Positions 43,685 to 51,635 of a stretch of DNA of 64,000 bases are shown in pieces (the stretch's first letter is position 1; the number at the start of each line of letters is the position of its first letter). Where the stretch lies: the NCBI GenBank assembly GCA_963744345.1, contig CAVUTD010000004.1, forward strand, positions 186,001 to 250,000, read 5' to 3'. The translations under genes were made by a program, and so were the position numbers. The DNA comes from DASTFP01 sp963744345 (GTDB lineage Bacteria > Verrucomicrobiota > Verrucomicrobiia > Chthoniobacterales > Terrimicrobiaceae). The notes below the pieces were generated by a model. It was not told where the DNA came from. It saw nothing but the letters and a program-made list of their open reading frames with translations, and searched no databases.

Positions 43685-45242
43685 AGTTAGGTGAGTGGTG
43701 CTTACTGATGAAGTCGGAGTAGGTTCTCAGGTCGCGGATTAAAGGGTGATTTTGAGCGAAGGCAAAGTTGCCCTGCTCGCTTGGTTCACCGATGAGGCGT
43801 TGGATGTCTTTGAGTCGCCGGGCGCCGGCCTTGAGCGCCTTATGACAAGCGGCGTCGATGGTGGCCGCCGTGTGCTTTTTAACCAGATTGCAAAGTCCCA
43901 TGATGGATCGCAGCGCCTCGGGTCCTCGCCGATCAACGCTGGACTGCGCCCATTGGCCGCAGGCTTCGCCCAGCAGCGCCGCGCGTCCTATCCACCATCG
44001 GCAGGAGGAGAGCACCGGAGCGCTCATCCCGGCAACACCCAGAATGCGGCTGAACTTTCCGGGTTCCAAGCGGAGGTGGATTTGCACCTGCTCCATGCGG
44101 TCATTGAAAATGCGTACGCAGCGACTATCCCATCGCACCCACACCTGCCGGCCGATGTACTCCGGGGGCGCTTCGTAAAAGGCTCGCTGGACCTCCACAA
44201 AGCTGTCCCGGCTCACGTTGCGCCGGGCCTCCTGATAGCACGGAAAGAGCGAGGGTGGCAGCGGCTGCAGATGGGGGCGTTCCTCCTCAAAGCGTGCGGC
44301 GACCTGTTTGCAGGTCGTTCCGTGAATGCGTTTGTCGGCGACGTTCTCTTCCCATTGGCTAAGAAAAGCGTTCTCTTCGGCCAGAGACTTGAAGCGTCGC
44401 CCTTTAAGCGCGTTGCCGCGAACATAGGACACCCCGCGCTCCACCTTCCCTTTGTGTTGAGGCGTCCGCGGACGACAGGGCATGACGTGGATATGGTAAT
44501 GGCGGCAAAAGTCCGCCAGCTTCGGGTTGATTTGCGGATCAAACCAATCGGCCTTGAGAACCGCCGCCTTGAGGTTGTCCAAGTTGAGCAAGAGCGGCAC
44601 GCCGCCAAAATGACGAAGCGAGTTCTCCAGGCACCGAAGCAAGCTCTCGGTGTCCTGGCGCATCACCGCTTCACTGTAGCCTTTGCGCGAGTAGCTCAGC
44701 ACGGCCCGCATCACCCAGCTGCGGCGCATCTTGCCCTCGTCTTGCTCAATGGGAGCTCCCATGCCGAAATCCACCTGCATCTCCTCTCCGGGTTGGCATT
44801 CAATGCGCCATACCCGCTCTGGCTGCCTCTGTCTTAGCCGACGCACGAAGCGCTTGACTGACTGGTAGGAACCCAAAAATCCCTTTGCCTCAACCAGATC
44901 CTGATAGATGCGCTGGGCGCTCAGCCCGGCCCCCATCTTCAAATCAATCGCTGCCTCAAAGGGCTCGCACCGGCTCTTGCGGCCCAAATGATCGGCAACC
45001 GAAACCGTCGATTCCCTTCCAACCATACTCTCCGAGCCGGGGGTCGAAATGCTGCTGCACTTTGAGTTCGATTCCTCACTCGAGCCGGGGGTCGAAATGC
45101 TGCATTTTGACTGCCCCCGGATGTAACGCCTGACGGTTCGCCCGTTGACCCCAAGCTCACGCGCGATGCGACGCTGGGACCAACCCTTCTCATGTAAACT
45201 GCGGATCGCTTCTTGGTGGCTCACTTTCAGGACGTTGGACAT
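43626..45242 (-). CDS. istA: IS21-family transposase IstA
   Basis: This 538-residue transposase has an N-terminal HTH (GWSQRRIARELGVNGRTVRR) and an rve/DDE core with EEMQVDFGMGAPIEQDEGKM (first Asp), LLNLDNLKAAVLKADWFDPQ (second Asp) and GKVERGVSYVRGNALKG (Glu). The ATG at 45242 is preferred to a TTG at 45254. Between the HTH and the core is an insertion carrying the peptide SISTPGS twice, encoded by two identical 24-base repeats at 45033-45056 and 45078-45101 that resemble the terminal repeats of the element. Confidence 0.93.
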   Translation of the reverse strand: MSNVLKVSHQEAIRSLHEKGWSQRRIARELGVNGRTVRRYIRGQSKCSISTPGSSEESNSKCSSISTPGSESMVGRESTVSVADHLGRKSRCEPFEAAIDLKMGAGLSAQRIYQDLVEAKGFLGSYQSVKRFVRRLRQRQPERVWRIECQPGEEMQVDFGMGAPIEQDEGKMRRSWVMRAVLSYSRKGYSEAVMRQDTESLLRCLENSLRHFGGVPLLLNLDNLKAAVLKADWFDPQINPKLADFCRHYHIHVMPCRPRTPQHKGKVERGVSYVRGNALKGRRFKSLAEENAFLSQWEENVADKRIHGTTCKQVAARFEEERPHLQPLPPSLFPCYQEARRNVSRDSFVEVQRAFYEAPPEYIGRQVWVRWDSRCVRIFNDRMEQVQIHLRLEPGKFSRILGVAGMSAPVLSSCRWWIGRAALLGEACGQWAQSSVDRRGPEALRSIMGLCNLVKKHTAATIDAACHKALKAGARRLKDIQRLIGEPSEQGNFAFAQNHPLIRDLRTYSDFISKHHSPNYDQQHPQKICAPTASLGTA

Positions 45243-45559
45243 GAGCCATTCCAACCGCCCTTCGGCAGTCAGATAGAGCTCTTCTCGCGTCCAAGAAGTG
45301 GTGTATTTTGACGCCCTCTATTTCGACCCTTCGTGCTGCACTTTCAGCGACCGGCGACAATTTCCAACGCGCCCGAAAAGGGTAGCAAGCACATCGAGCG
45401 ATGTGTTTTCTCGACCTTTTCACATTGCCGGGAGCTTTGGTTGCAAGGGCGACTTGCCAGTGAAATTCGCTGCGGATTGGCGATTGAAAAATCGCTATGG
45501 CCCAGATTGCGGACGGTCTTTTTGCTCGTTGAATAGTATGACGTCTCTCATCCTCACCA

Positions 45560-45750
45560 CACTTACGACCTGCAGATCGTCGTCCAACCGCTCATTGCCA
45601 CTGGCTTCGAAAACAATATTCGCTCCCCACCCTTCTGTGGCCCCTCTCACCACGTCGGCAAGATGTGCTCACGGACATTACCGGAGTGATTCCCGGATAC
45701 TTCGCGGCGAGTTCCAGCTTAGGCGTTTGGACGTCCGAGACAAAACGCGG
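45560..45750 (-). pseudogene. medium-chain alcohol (xylitol/sorbitol-type) dehydrogenase, remnant
   Basis: The minus strand reads DVQTPKLELAAKYPGITPV, then in other frames NVREHIL and ADVVRGATEGWGANIVFEAS, the nucleotide-binding half of xylitol/sorbitol-type zinc dehydrogenases. At least two frame changes occur, and neither the zinc-binding N-terminus nor the C-terminus is present. It lies between IS21 and the ribitol dehydrogenase, as a leftover of a polyol-catabolic gene. Confidence 0.6.
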
Positions 45751-45815
45751 CGCCTGCTTGCAAAAGCCGCCTAAAAACTTGCCTCGTTTTTTGCGACTTT
45801 TGGCCTTAAGGACAG

Positions 45816-46544
45816 TCAGAGATCAAAGTTGGTGGGCAGCATGACCACGTCGCGGATGGTCATCCCCCGTGGCCGTGTCAGCATGAACATCACCACATTG
45901 GCCACCTCGCTTGCTTCGAGCAGGCTGCCTGATTCCTTGGCCTCCTTCAATTTCTCCTCCGGCCAGTCGGCCAGAAGCGCGCTGATGACGGGACCGGGCG
46001 AGATCGAGCCCACGCGGATGCCGTGCTTGAAGACCTGGCGGCGTACCGTCTGGACGAAGCAGTTTATAGCCCATTTGGAGGACGCATAGACCGGCTCCCA
46101 AGGCGTGGGAAAGTGCGCCGCTAACGAACTCGTCACCACGATGTCGCCCGTTCCACGCTCGATCATATGGGGCAGGACATCGTGGACGTTTTTCATCACC
46201 ACGTTGACGTTAAGGTTCAGCATCCTGTCGATCGCCTCCGTGTTGGCATCGACCAAGTCGCCGCCGACATAAATGCCGGCATTGGCGTGCAGGATGTCGA
46301 GCTGGCCTGCCTTCTCCAGGATCTCCGGCATCAGCGTCGCGCAGCTCTTGGCGTCAAGCAGATCGATGACCAGCGGAATCACCGCGTCACCGTGCTTTTC
46401 GCGGAGTGCCGTTAGCGCCGCCTCATCGCGGTCCACCAGCACCACGCGCGCGCCAGCCGCAAGCATCGCCTCCGTGCTGGCCAGTCCGATGCCCGACGCC
46501 CCGCCGGTGACAGCGGCGACCTTACCTTCTAATTCCTTTGCCAT
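45816..46544 (-). CDS. rbtD: ribitol 2-dehydrogenase-like SDR
   Basis: This 242-residue SDR has TGGASGIGLASTEAM (cofactor), the acidic VVLVDRDE after strand 2 (NAD preference), HANAGIYVGGDLVDANTEAI, VTSSLAAHFPTPWEPVYASS with the YASSK tetrad, and the family-specific end FMLTRPRGMTIRDVVMLPTN. This end and the HANAGIYVGGD stretch are characteristic of ribitol 2-dehydrogenases, which oxidise ribitol to D-ribulose. The start at 46544 (MAKELEGKVAAVTG) is the natural N-terminus; the extension to 46595 is not. Copy 1 of the promoter module lies 140-280 bases upstream. Confidence 0.85.
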   Translation of the reverse strand: MAKELEGKVAAVTGGASGIGLASTEAMLAAGARVVLVDRDEAALTALREKHGDAVIPLVIDLLDAKSCATLMPEILEKAGQLDILHANAGIYVGGDLVDANTEAIDRMLNLNVNVVMKNVHDVLPHMIERGTGDIVVTSSLAAHFPTPWEPVYASSKWAINCFVQTVRRQVFKHGIRVGSISPGPVISALLADWPEEKLKEAKESGSLLEASEVANVVMFMLTRPRGMTIRDVVMLPTNFDL

Positions 46545-46682
46545 CTTTTCTCTGCTCTTAGTGTGGGGTTGTCCTGACCTGAAGTGAACAAACATTCATG
46601 TTAGGATTAAATACTCACTTTAAAATGAAAAATCCGGCGGTTCTCGAACTCCGGGGGATCAGCCGATTTTTGGAACTCATTG

Positions 46683-46825
46683 ATTTCGCCGTGGGGCACA
46701 ACGGAAGGAAGGATTTGTTGCGCTCAATTGTATCCACCTTGAACCTTCAGTGAATAGCGCTAATTTGCGCAAATATATCGCAATCTGCGCACGCCCGTCA
46801 GCGCACAGTTCTGCGAGCAATAACT
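46683..46825 (+). repeat. regulator-promoter module, copy 1 (regulator lost)
   Basis: It contains TTCGCCGTGGGGCACAAC, the exact 20-base block GAATAGCGCTAATTTGCGCA (46752-46771), then ATCGCAATCTGCGCACGC and GCGCACAGTTCTGC. Copy 2 precedes the intact XylR-like gene at 51594 and includes its first codons; here the corresponding ATG is CTG and the frame is broken. It stands divergent from rbtD and probably serves as its control region. Confidence 0.7.
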
Positions 46826-46892
46826 CTTCTCAGGTGATGACCCAAACAGAAACTCTCTGATACCTCCACGAGCCGTTAATGCCTTTTCAAGC

Positions 46893-46914
46893 CTCCGGCT
46901 ATGCCGGAGTTTTT
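46893..46914 (+). terminator. hairpin with T5 at the kinase-like gene end
   Basis: CTCCGGC (46893-46899) pairs with GCCGGAG (46903-46909) around TAT, followed by TTTTT. On the plus strand it is a good terminator for transcription coming from the copy 1 module. It overlaps the stop of the minus-strand kinase-like gene. Confidence 0.65.
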
Positions 46915-47600
46915 GACTCAGTTCCTTTCTGGTCCTCATTCACAGAAGGAACCTGGCGTGCCAGGGAGACATCTATCGCATCCAATAAGCTCGGGTCTAC
47001 TTTGGCCCGCTCGGCTGTGACTGCATCTGCTCTGAGTTCCTTTTGCGAAAGTGCCCTGGCTGCTTCAATGATCCAGTTCGCAGCCATCGCGATTGATATG
47101 GTATCGGTATCAATAGCCAGGTCGAAGTTCGATGCGTTATCCCATGCTTGGTTGTAGAATCTCCAGACGAACTTTTCCCGGGCCGTGTCGTCCGCTTTCA
47201 CTCGTTGCTCAGCTCCCAAGCGGTTGGATAAGTTTTCCCGCGCCATCACTCGTTCCACTCTGACTGAGAACGGGGCCTGGAGGCGCACGTTGAGGACATC
47301 GGCATACTTGCTCAAAGAGGCATAACCACCCCGCCCCAGTATCACCATATCCCCTCGATGCGCCAGGGCTTCCATTGTGTCATTTAACATCGAAACGATT
47401 TCCAGATTCCTCGCGTTTGCCAGATCCCAAACATTCGGAGGAGACGTATATAAATCGCCAAATTTTTCCAGCCCATACTGGCGGAATATCCCCTCCAGAA
47501 CGCTCTTATTCACCAAAGTATAGCCTAAAGCCTCGGTTACTCGCCGGGCGATTTCGGCCGCTTCGCTGCCAATTAATCTGGAAATTGCAATTGTTTTCAT
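46899..47600 (-). CDS. cytidylate kinase-like protein with degenerate P-loop
   Basis: This 233-residue protein of the cytidylate-kinase-like family shows MKTIAISRLIGSEAAEIARR, ALGYTLVNKSVLEGIFRQYG, MVILGRGGYASLSKYADVLN, VRLQAPFSVRVERVMARENL and NFDLAIDTDTISIAMAANWI. The nucleotide loop, normally GSGGxxIA, reads G-S-E-A-A-E-I-A, losing both later glycines. The start at 47600 follows the permease stop by 8 bases, so it belongs to the binding protein-ATPase-permease operon (51144 to 46899). A nucleotide-kinase relative in a sugar-transport operon is unexpected. It might phosphorylate a sugar or sense nucleotides; this is inference. Confidence 0.75.
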   Translation of the reverse strand: MKTIAISRLIGSEAAEIARRVTEALGYTLVNKSVLEGIFRQYGLEKFGDLYTSPPNVWDLANARNLEIVSMLNDTMEALAHRGDMVILGRGGYASLSKYADVLNVRLQAPFSVRVERVMARENLSNRLGAEQRVKADDTAREKFVWRFYNQAWDNASNFDLAIDTDTISIAMAANWIIEAARALSQKELRADAVTAERAKVDPSLLDAIDVSLARQVPSVNEDQKGTESKTPA

Positions 47601-47608
47601 CGGTGTCT

Positions 47609-48577
47609 TCAACTCGCCTTGCGATGCTGCAAGCAATCGAATGCTACGGCCAGCATCAAAACCGCACCCTTGATAATCATTTGCGCAAACTGGCTCACGT
47701 CAAGCAAGACCAGGCCGTTGCTAAGAACACCCAGGATCAGGACCCCGGCCACCACATTGGAAATCTTGCCGAATCCACCCGTCACACTAACACCACCGAG
47801 AACACAGGCTGTCAACACGTCGAATTCCAGTCCTTTGCCAGACAAAACCTGAGCCGAATTCGTCCTGGACAAGATCACGATACCGGCTATTCCCGCGAAA
47901 AATCCCGACAGGGTATAGACCAGATACTTTACATTATTGACTTTTATTCCGGAGAGATTGGCAGCCTGTTCATTGCCGCCCACCGCGTAAAAATATCGGC
48001 CAAAATACGTCTTATTGAGGATGAACGACCCAATCGCCAGGATGATCGCCATGATGATCACCGGAATGGGAATGGGTCCTATATATCCCTGCCCGATCAC
48101 CGCGAAGGATTTGGGAAAACCGTAAATCGGCAGCCCCTTACAAATCAAATACGCTAAACCTTCGATGATAATCAGCATCGCAAGGGTTACGATCAGGGGC
48201 GGCATTCTAATATTGGCAATAATCCATCCATTAGTGAATCCGATCGCTGCGCTCATGATCAAAGCCAAGATGCTCGCCAAAATAGGATTCATCGCGGCGT
48301 TGACCATCAACCACGCTGCGACGATGTTCACCAAGGTAACAACCGACCCAATCGACAGGTCGATGCCCCCCAGCAGCAGAACAAACGCGAAGCCGACCGC
48401 CGCGATGCCGAGCATAGATACCTGCCTGGCCACATTAAGCAGATTGCTGGAACGGAAAAAATTCTCTGTGGCTATCGAGAAAAATATAATCAGCACCAGA
48501 AGCACGACATATATTCCGTATCTTTTTAAGAAATCTACAGCGCCAGCCGCGACCTTAAGTTTTTCAAAGTATTTCAT
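47609..48577 (-). CDS. ribose/xylose-type ABC transporter permease (RbsC family)
   Basis: This 322-residue inner-membrane protein has YGIYVVLLVLIIFFSIATEN, FAFVLLLGGIDLSIGSVVTL (the conserved GGIDLSVG-like loop), YAVGGNEQAANLSGIKV and LTACVLGGVSVTGGFGKISN, all RbsC hallmarks. It forms the channel for a pentose or polyol. It follows the ATPase gene with 21 bases between and is followed by the kinase-like gene. Confidence 0.92.
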   Translation of the reverse strand: MKYFEKLKVAAGAVDFLKRYGIYVVLLVLIIFFSIATENFFRSSNLLNVARQVSMLGIAAVGFAFVLLLGGIDLSIGSVVTLVNIVAAWLMVNAAMNPILASILALIMSAAIGFTNGWIIANIRMPPLIVTLAMLIIIEGLAYLICKGLPIYGFPKSFAVIGQGYIGPIPIPVIIMAIILAIGSFILNKTYFGRYFYAVGGNEQAANLSGIKVNNVKYLVYTLSGFFAGIAGIVILSRTNSAQVLSGKGLEFDVLTACVLGGVSVTGGFGKISNVVAGVLILGVLSNGLVLLDVSQFAQMIIKGAVLMLAVAFDCLQHRKAS

Positions 48578-48598
48578 TTGGAATATTCCTAGGCTTTT

Positions 48599-50077
48599 TC
48601 AGGATCGGGACGCAAAGGCCATGATGGTTTCTTGATTAAATTCCGCTCGATTCAACATTCCGGAAATCCGACCTTCCCGCAGAACGATAATTCTATCCGA
48701 CATCCCCATGACTTCTTCCATTTCTGAAGAAATCATCAGCACCGCCTTGCCCGATTCGACCAGTAAATTCACTAAGGCGTAAATTTCCGATTTCGCCCCC
48801 ACATCGATCCCCCTGGTCGGTTCATCGAAAATGACGAGGGTCGGTTCCGACGCCAGCCATCTGGCGATAATGACCTTTTGCTGGTTGCCGCCGCTCAGGT
48901 TTTTAATCTTCTGCTCGATCGTCGGGGTTTTGATCCTGATGGCATCTTTATAGTAATTGGCGATACGCTTTTCTTCGGTCTTATTGACCGTGAAGAATTT
49001 GGATATCCTTTCAATGATCGCCATGCTGATATTGCCCCTGATGTCTACTTCCATCAGTGCGCCCTGCTTTTTCCGGTCTTCGGGCACCAGGGCAATCCCG
49101 GTGTCAATGGCTTCTCGAGGCGATTTCGGATCGCTCTGCTTGCCATTGAGGACCACGGCTCCCCCAGTTTTCCGCTTCGCTCCAAAAAGCACTTCCGCCA
49201 GCTCCGTTCGACCTGCGCCAATCAGTCCCGCAAATCCCACCACTTCGCCTTTTCGGATTTGAAAGGTGACATCGTGCACCCCGTTGCCGGTTAAATTCTG
49301 GACATCCAGCAAAACCTCATCAGAAATGCAATCCTTTCGCTTAGGGTAGGTTTCTTTTAACTCCCGACCAACCATGAGTTTGACAAGGTCGTCCAGATTC
49401 GTGTCCTTCGTGTTTAACGTGGCAATTTTTTGACCATCCCTCAGCACGGTGATACGATCTGTCAGCCTGAAAATTTCCTCCATCCGATGCGAAATGTAGA
49501 TGATCGTGACCCCTGAGGCCTTCAGCTTCTCGACCATTTCATAAAGCCGTTCCGCCTCGGCCTTGGTTAACGGCGCCGACGGCTCGTCCATGATCAAAAC
49601 ATTCGCCTTTTGCGAGATGGCTTTGGCGATTTCGACGAGCTGTTGATAACCAACCGTCAGATTACTAACCAATTCGTTCGGATCGATATCGATATTGAAC
49701 TGCTTGAAGATGGCTTCAGATTCCCTGACCATAGCCTTCTTATCGATAATGATCCCTTTGCGAATGGCTCTTCCTAAAAAGATATTCTCCGCTACAGAAA
49801 GTTCCCCCACCAGATTGAATTCCTGATAAATGACCCCAATGCCGTTTTCTTCAGAAGACGCGGGGGTGAGAGACGAAAACTCCTTGCCTTGGACAATGAT
49901 CTTGCCGTGATCCGGCACGACTGCGCCCGTGCAACTCTTGATCAACGTCGATTTGCCTGCCCCGTTCTCCCCGACCAAGGCATGCGCTTCGCCTTTGACC
50001 ACGTCAATGCTGACGTCGTTCAGCGCAACGACGCCTGGATATCTCTTCGTGATATTTTGTAACTGCAAAATATACAT
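48599..50077 (-). CDS. ribose/xylose-type ABC transporter ATPase (RbsA family)
   Basis: This 492-residue double ATPase has first-half Walker A GENGAGKSTLIKS, signature LTVGYQQLVEIAKAI and Walker B VLIMDEPSAPLTKAE; the second half starts IRKGEVVGFAGLIGAGRTEL (degenerate Walker A) with signature LSGGNQQKVIIARWL and VIFDEPTRGIDVGA. It drives uptake through the RbsC-type permease. It lies 119 bases after the binding-protein gene, with the 50126-50167 hairpin between them. Confidence 0.94.
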   Translation of the reverse strand: MYILQLQNITKRYPGVVALNDVSIDVVKGEAHALVGENGAGKSTLIKSCTGAVVPDHGKIIVQGKEFSSLTPASSEENGIGVIYQEFNLVGELSVAENIFLGRAIRKGIIIDKKAMVRESEAIFKQFNIDIDPNELVSNLTVGYQQLVEIAKAISQKANVLIMDEPSAPLTKAEAERLYEMVEKLKASGVTIIYISHRMEEIFRLTDRITVLRDGQKIATLNTKDTNLDDLVKLMVGRELKETYPKRKDCISDEVLLDVQNLTGNGVHDVTFQIRKGEVVGFAGLIGAGRTELAEVLFGAKRKTGGAVVLNGKQSDPKSPREAIDTGIALVPEDRKKQGALMEVDIRGNISMAIIERISKFFTVNKTEEKRIANYYKDAIRIKTPTIEQKIKNLSGGNQQKVIIARWLASEPTLVIFDEPTRGIDVGAKSEIYALVNLLVESGKAVLMISSEMEEVMGMSDRIIVLREGRISGMLNRAEFNQETIMAFASRS

Positions 50078-50125
50078 AATTATTTATGCATCGCGATGCT
50101 ATGCCCGTAATTGCCTCGCTTGAAT

Positions 50126-50167
50126 GTATGGCCTGGCGAAACGCACTGCGGGCATTCCAGGCCATAC
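50126..50167. promoter_or_regulatory. 11-bp hairpin between binding-protein and ATPase genes
   Basis: GTATGGCCTGG (50126-50136) pairs perfectly with CCAGGCCATAC (50157-50167). No T run follows on the minus strand, so it is more likely an mRNA-stabilising or attenuation hairpin that raises binding-protein expression over the membrane parts than a full terminator. A homologous hairpin follows the second binding-protein gene at 54365-54403. Confidence 0.7.
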
Positions 50168-50196
50168 ACACAAGGTGAATTCATACAGTTGACGGC

Positions 50197-51144
50197 TCAC
50201 TTGTTGAGGTATTCATCAACATTCTCTTTAGTTACAGGAATCAATTCGCGATAGACCTCTTTCTTTTCTATCGGTTTTCCAGAAGCCAATTGGTCAACCA
50301 TTTCCCAAACTTTTTCAGCTATGACTTTAGGGGTGCCAGTGATCGTCACACTCATTCTGACGCCTTCATTGTTCTTCATAGCGGTAAGTTCCGGTTGGGT
50401 TGCATCAGCTGCGAAGATACCGAAGTCGTCGGTGATTTTTCCGCCGGCCTTGGCCGCTTCATTGGCACCTACTGAGCCACCTCCGCCAATGCATCCCACA
50501 ACTTTTACATCAGGGTTGGCCTGGAAAATCGTTTCCATCTTGCTAATGCCTTCCGCAGGATTGATGGCGCTTGTTTCTGCGACGATTTTTGCGTTTGGCG
50601 CCAACTTGGTAACGGCCTCCTTAATACCATTACCCCGTGCAAGCAAGATCGGCAATTGCGGGTAATTAAGTATTGCGACCTTTGCTTTGCCGCCCAGTTT
50701 TTCATTGATCCACTTTGCAGCGTGTTCGCCGATCAGATAACCCAATTTATGATTGTCGATCAGCCAGGCGATATCGGAGTTCTCAAGGTTGTCGTCCCAC
50801 GCGAGGACTTTTACCCCCTTTTCCCTTGCTTGTTTTAAAGCGTCTTCAACCCCCGCGGGGTCAGCTGGATGGACAATCAGAACATTGACGCCGCTTGAGA
50901 CGAAGTTTTCGATTTGAGTGATTTGCTTGTTAACATTGCTTTCACAGGCAACAAAATTCAAACTTCCACCCTTGGAATCAACCTCCTTTTTGATAGCCTG
51001 GCAATAGCCTGCCCATGTCGGATTGCTTAGATCCTGTACGGCCATCCCGACTTTGGGGCCCTTCTCTTTTGAGCTTGCCGCTGTCAGGCCTGCTATCATG
51101 ACCAGCAGCACACCGAATAGGTTTTTGATATAGTGTTTTTTCAT
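50197..51144 (-). CDS. sugar ABC transporter substrate-binding protein (RbsB-like), copy 1
   Basis: This 315-residue protein has a signal peptide (MKKHYIKNLFGVLLVMIAGL) and a type I periplasmic fold: KVGMAVQDLSNPTWAGYCQA, VLIVHPADPAGVEDALKQAR, VKVLAWDDNLENSDIAWLID, VKVVGCIGGGGSVGANEAAK and IPVTKENVDEYLNK end. It feeds the RbsA/RbsC-type genes downstream. The start at 51144 follows a leader region shared with copy 2. It is divergent from the XylR-like regulator. The protein at 54437-55384 is the same length and nearly the same sequence. Confidence 0.93.
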   Translation of the reverse strand: MKKHYIKNLFGVLLVMIAGLTAASSKEKGPKVGMAVQDLSNPTWAGYCQAIKKEVDSKGGSLNFVACESNVNKQITQIENFVSSGVNVLIVHPADPAGVEDALKQAREKGVKVLAWDDNLENSDIAWLIDNHKLGYLIGEHAAKWINEKLGGKAKVAILNYPQLPILLARGNGIKEAVTKLAPNAKIVAETSAINPAEGISKMETIFQANPDVKVVGCIGGGGSVGANEAAKAGGKITDDFGIFAADATQPELTAMKNNEGVRMSVTITGTPKVIAEKVWEMVDQLASGKPIEKKEVYRELIPVTKENVDEYLNK

Positions 51145-51478
51145 TGGATTTGATGATGTTTGCTTGATTTTATGATCTGGGCAATGCCTTTTCAGGCCCC
51201 GGGTTGATGCAGAGAAGGATTGCGACGCTGGAGCGGTTTCGTAAACCGATTGGGCGGGAAAGGGGCCCGGCCGATCCGCACATCGCAGGTGAAGATGACG
51301 GCGGTCCGCCGATTCGATATTCGAAATGTTGAGCACGTTGGGTTCCGACGAACCCGATTTCGATTCTCATCTTGCGCCTCATGCTTACTCGTGAATAAGA
51401 TGACTGACAGGCATACGAGATGCTCTTTTCATGGGTCTCTTCTTGTTCTCGGCAGCGTTGAGGGGTTGCTTGGTAAGA

Positions 51479-51635
51479 CGTTCTTTCGCCGTGGGGCACA
51501 ACACAACGATTTGTTCCGCTCAAAATTATATCCAGCTTGAATCTTCAGTGAATAGCGCTAATTTGCGCAAAAAGATCGCAAAAAGATCGCAATATGCGCA
51601 CGCGTCCTAAGCGCACAGTTCTGCTAGCAATAACT
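51479..51635 (+). promoter_or_regulatory. regulator-promoter module, copy 2 (with intact regulator)
   Basis: It contains TTTCGCCGTGGGGCACAAC, GAATAGCGCTAATTTGCGCA (51550-51569), an extra tandem AAAAGATCGC unit absent from the other copies, TATGCGCACG with the regulator ATG, and GCGCACAGTTCTGCTAGCAA inside its first codons. GCGC-TAATTT-GCGC forms an inverted repeat suited to a dimeric regulator. It lies between the regulator and the divergent transporter operon. Confidence 0.7.

Larger units (their letters stand above)
42682..45359 (-). mobile_element. IS21-family insertion sequence, 2678 bp, with 8-bp target duplication
   Basis: The ends begin TGTCAGCGGTCGG on the left and, read inward from the right, TGTCGCCGGTCG; further inside, both carry AAAGTGCA followed by AGGGTCGAA and then TCAAAA-type blocks, the multiple terminal repeats typical of IS21. 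ATTTCCAA flanks both sides exactly (42674-42681 and 45360-45367). It encodes istA and istB on the minus strand, both open, so the element may be active. The insertion site is intergenic as far as can be seen. Confidence 0.92.

Noticed and set aside
45298..45774. 158-residue plus-strand frame over the right IS21 end and ADH remnant
   Set aside because: It crosses the IS21 end and target duplication and is antisense to the dehydrogenase remnant.
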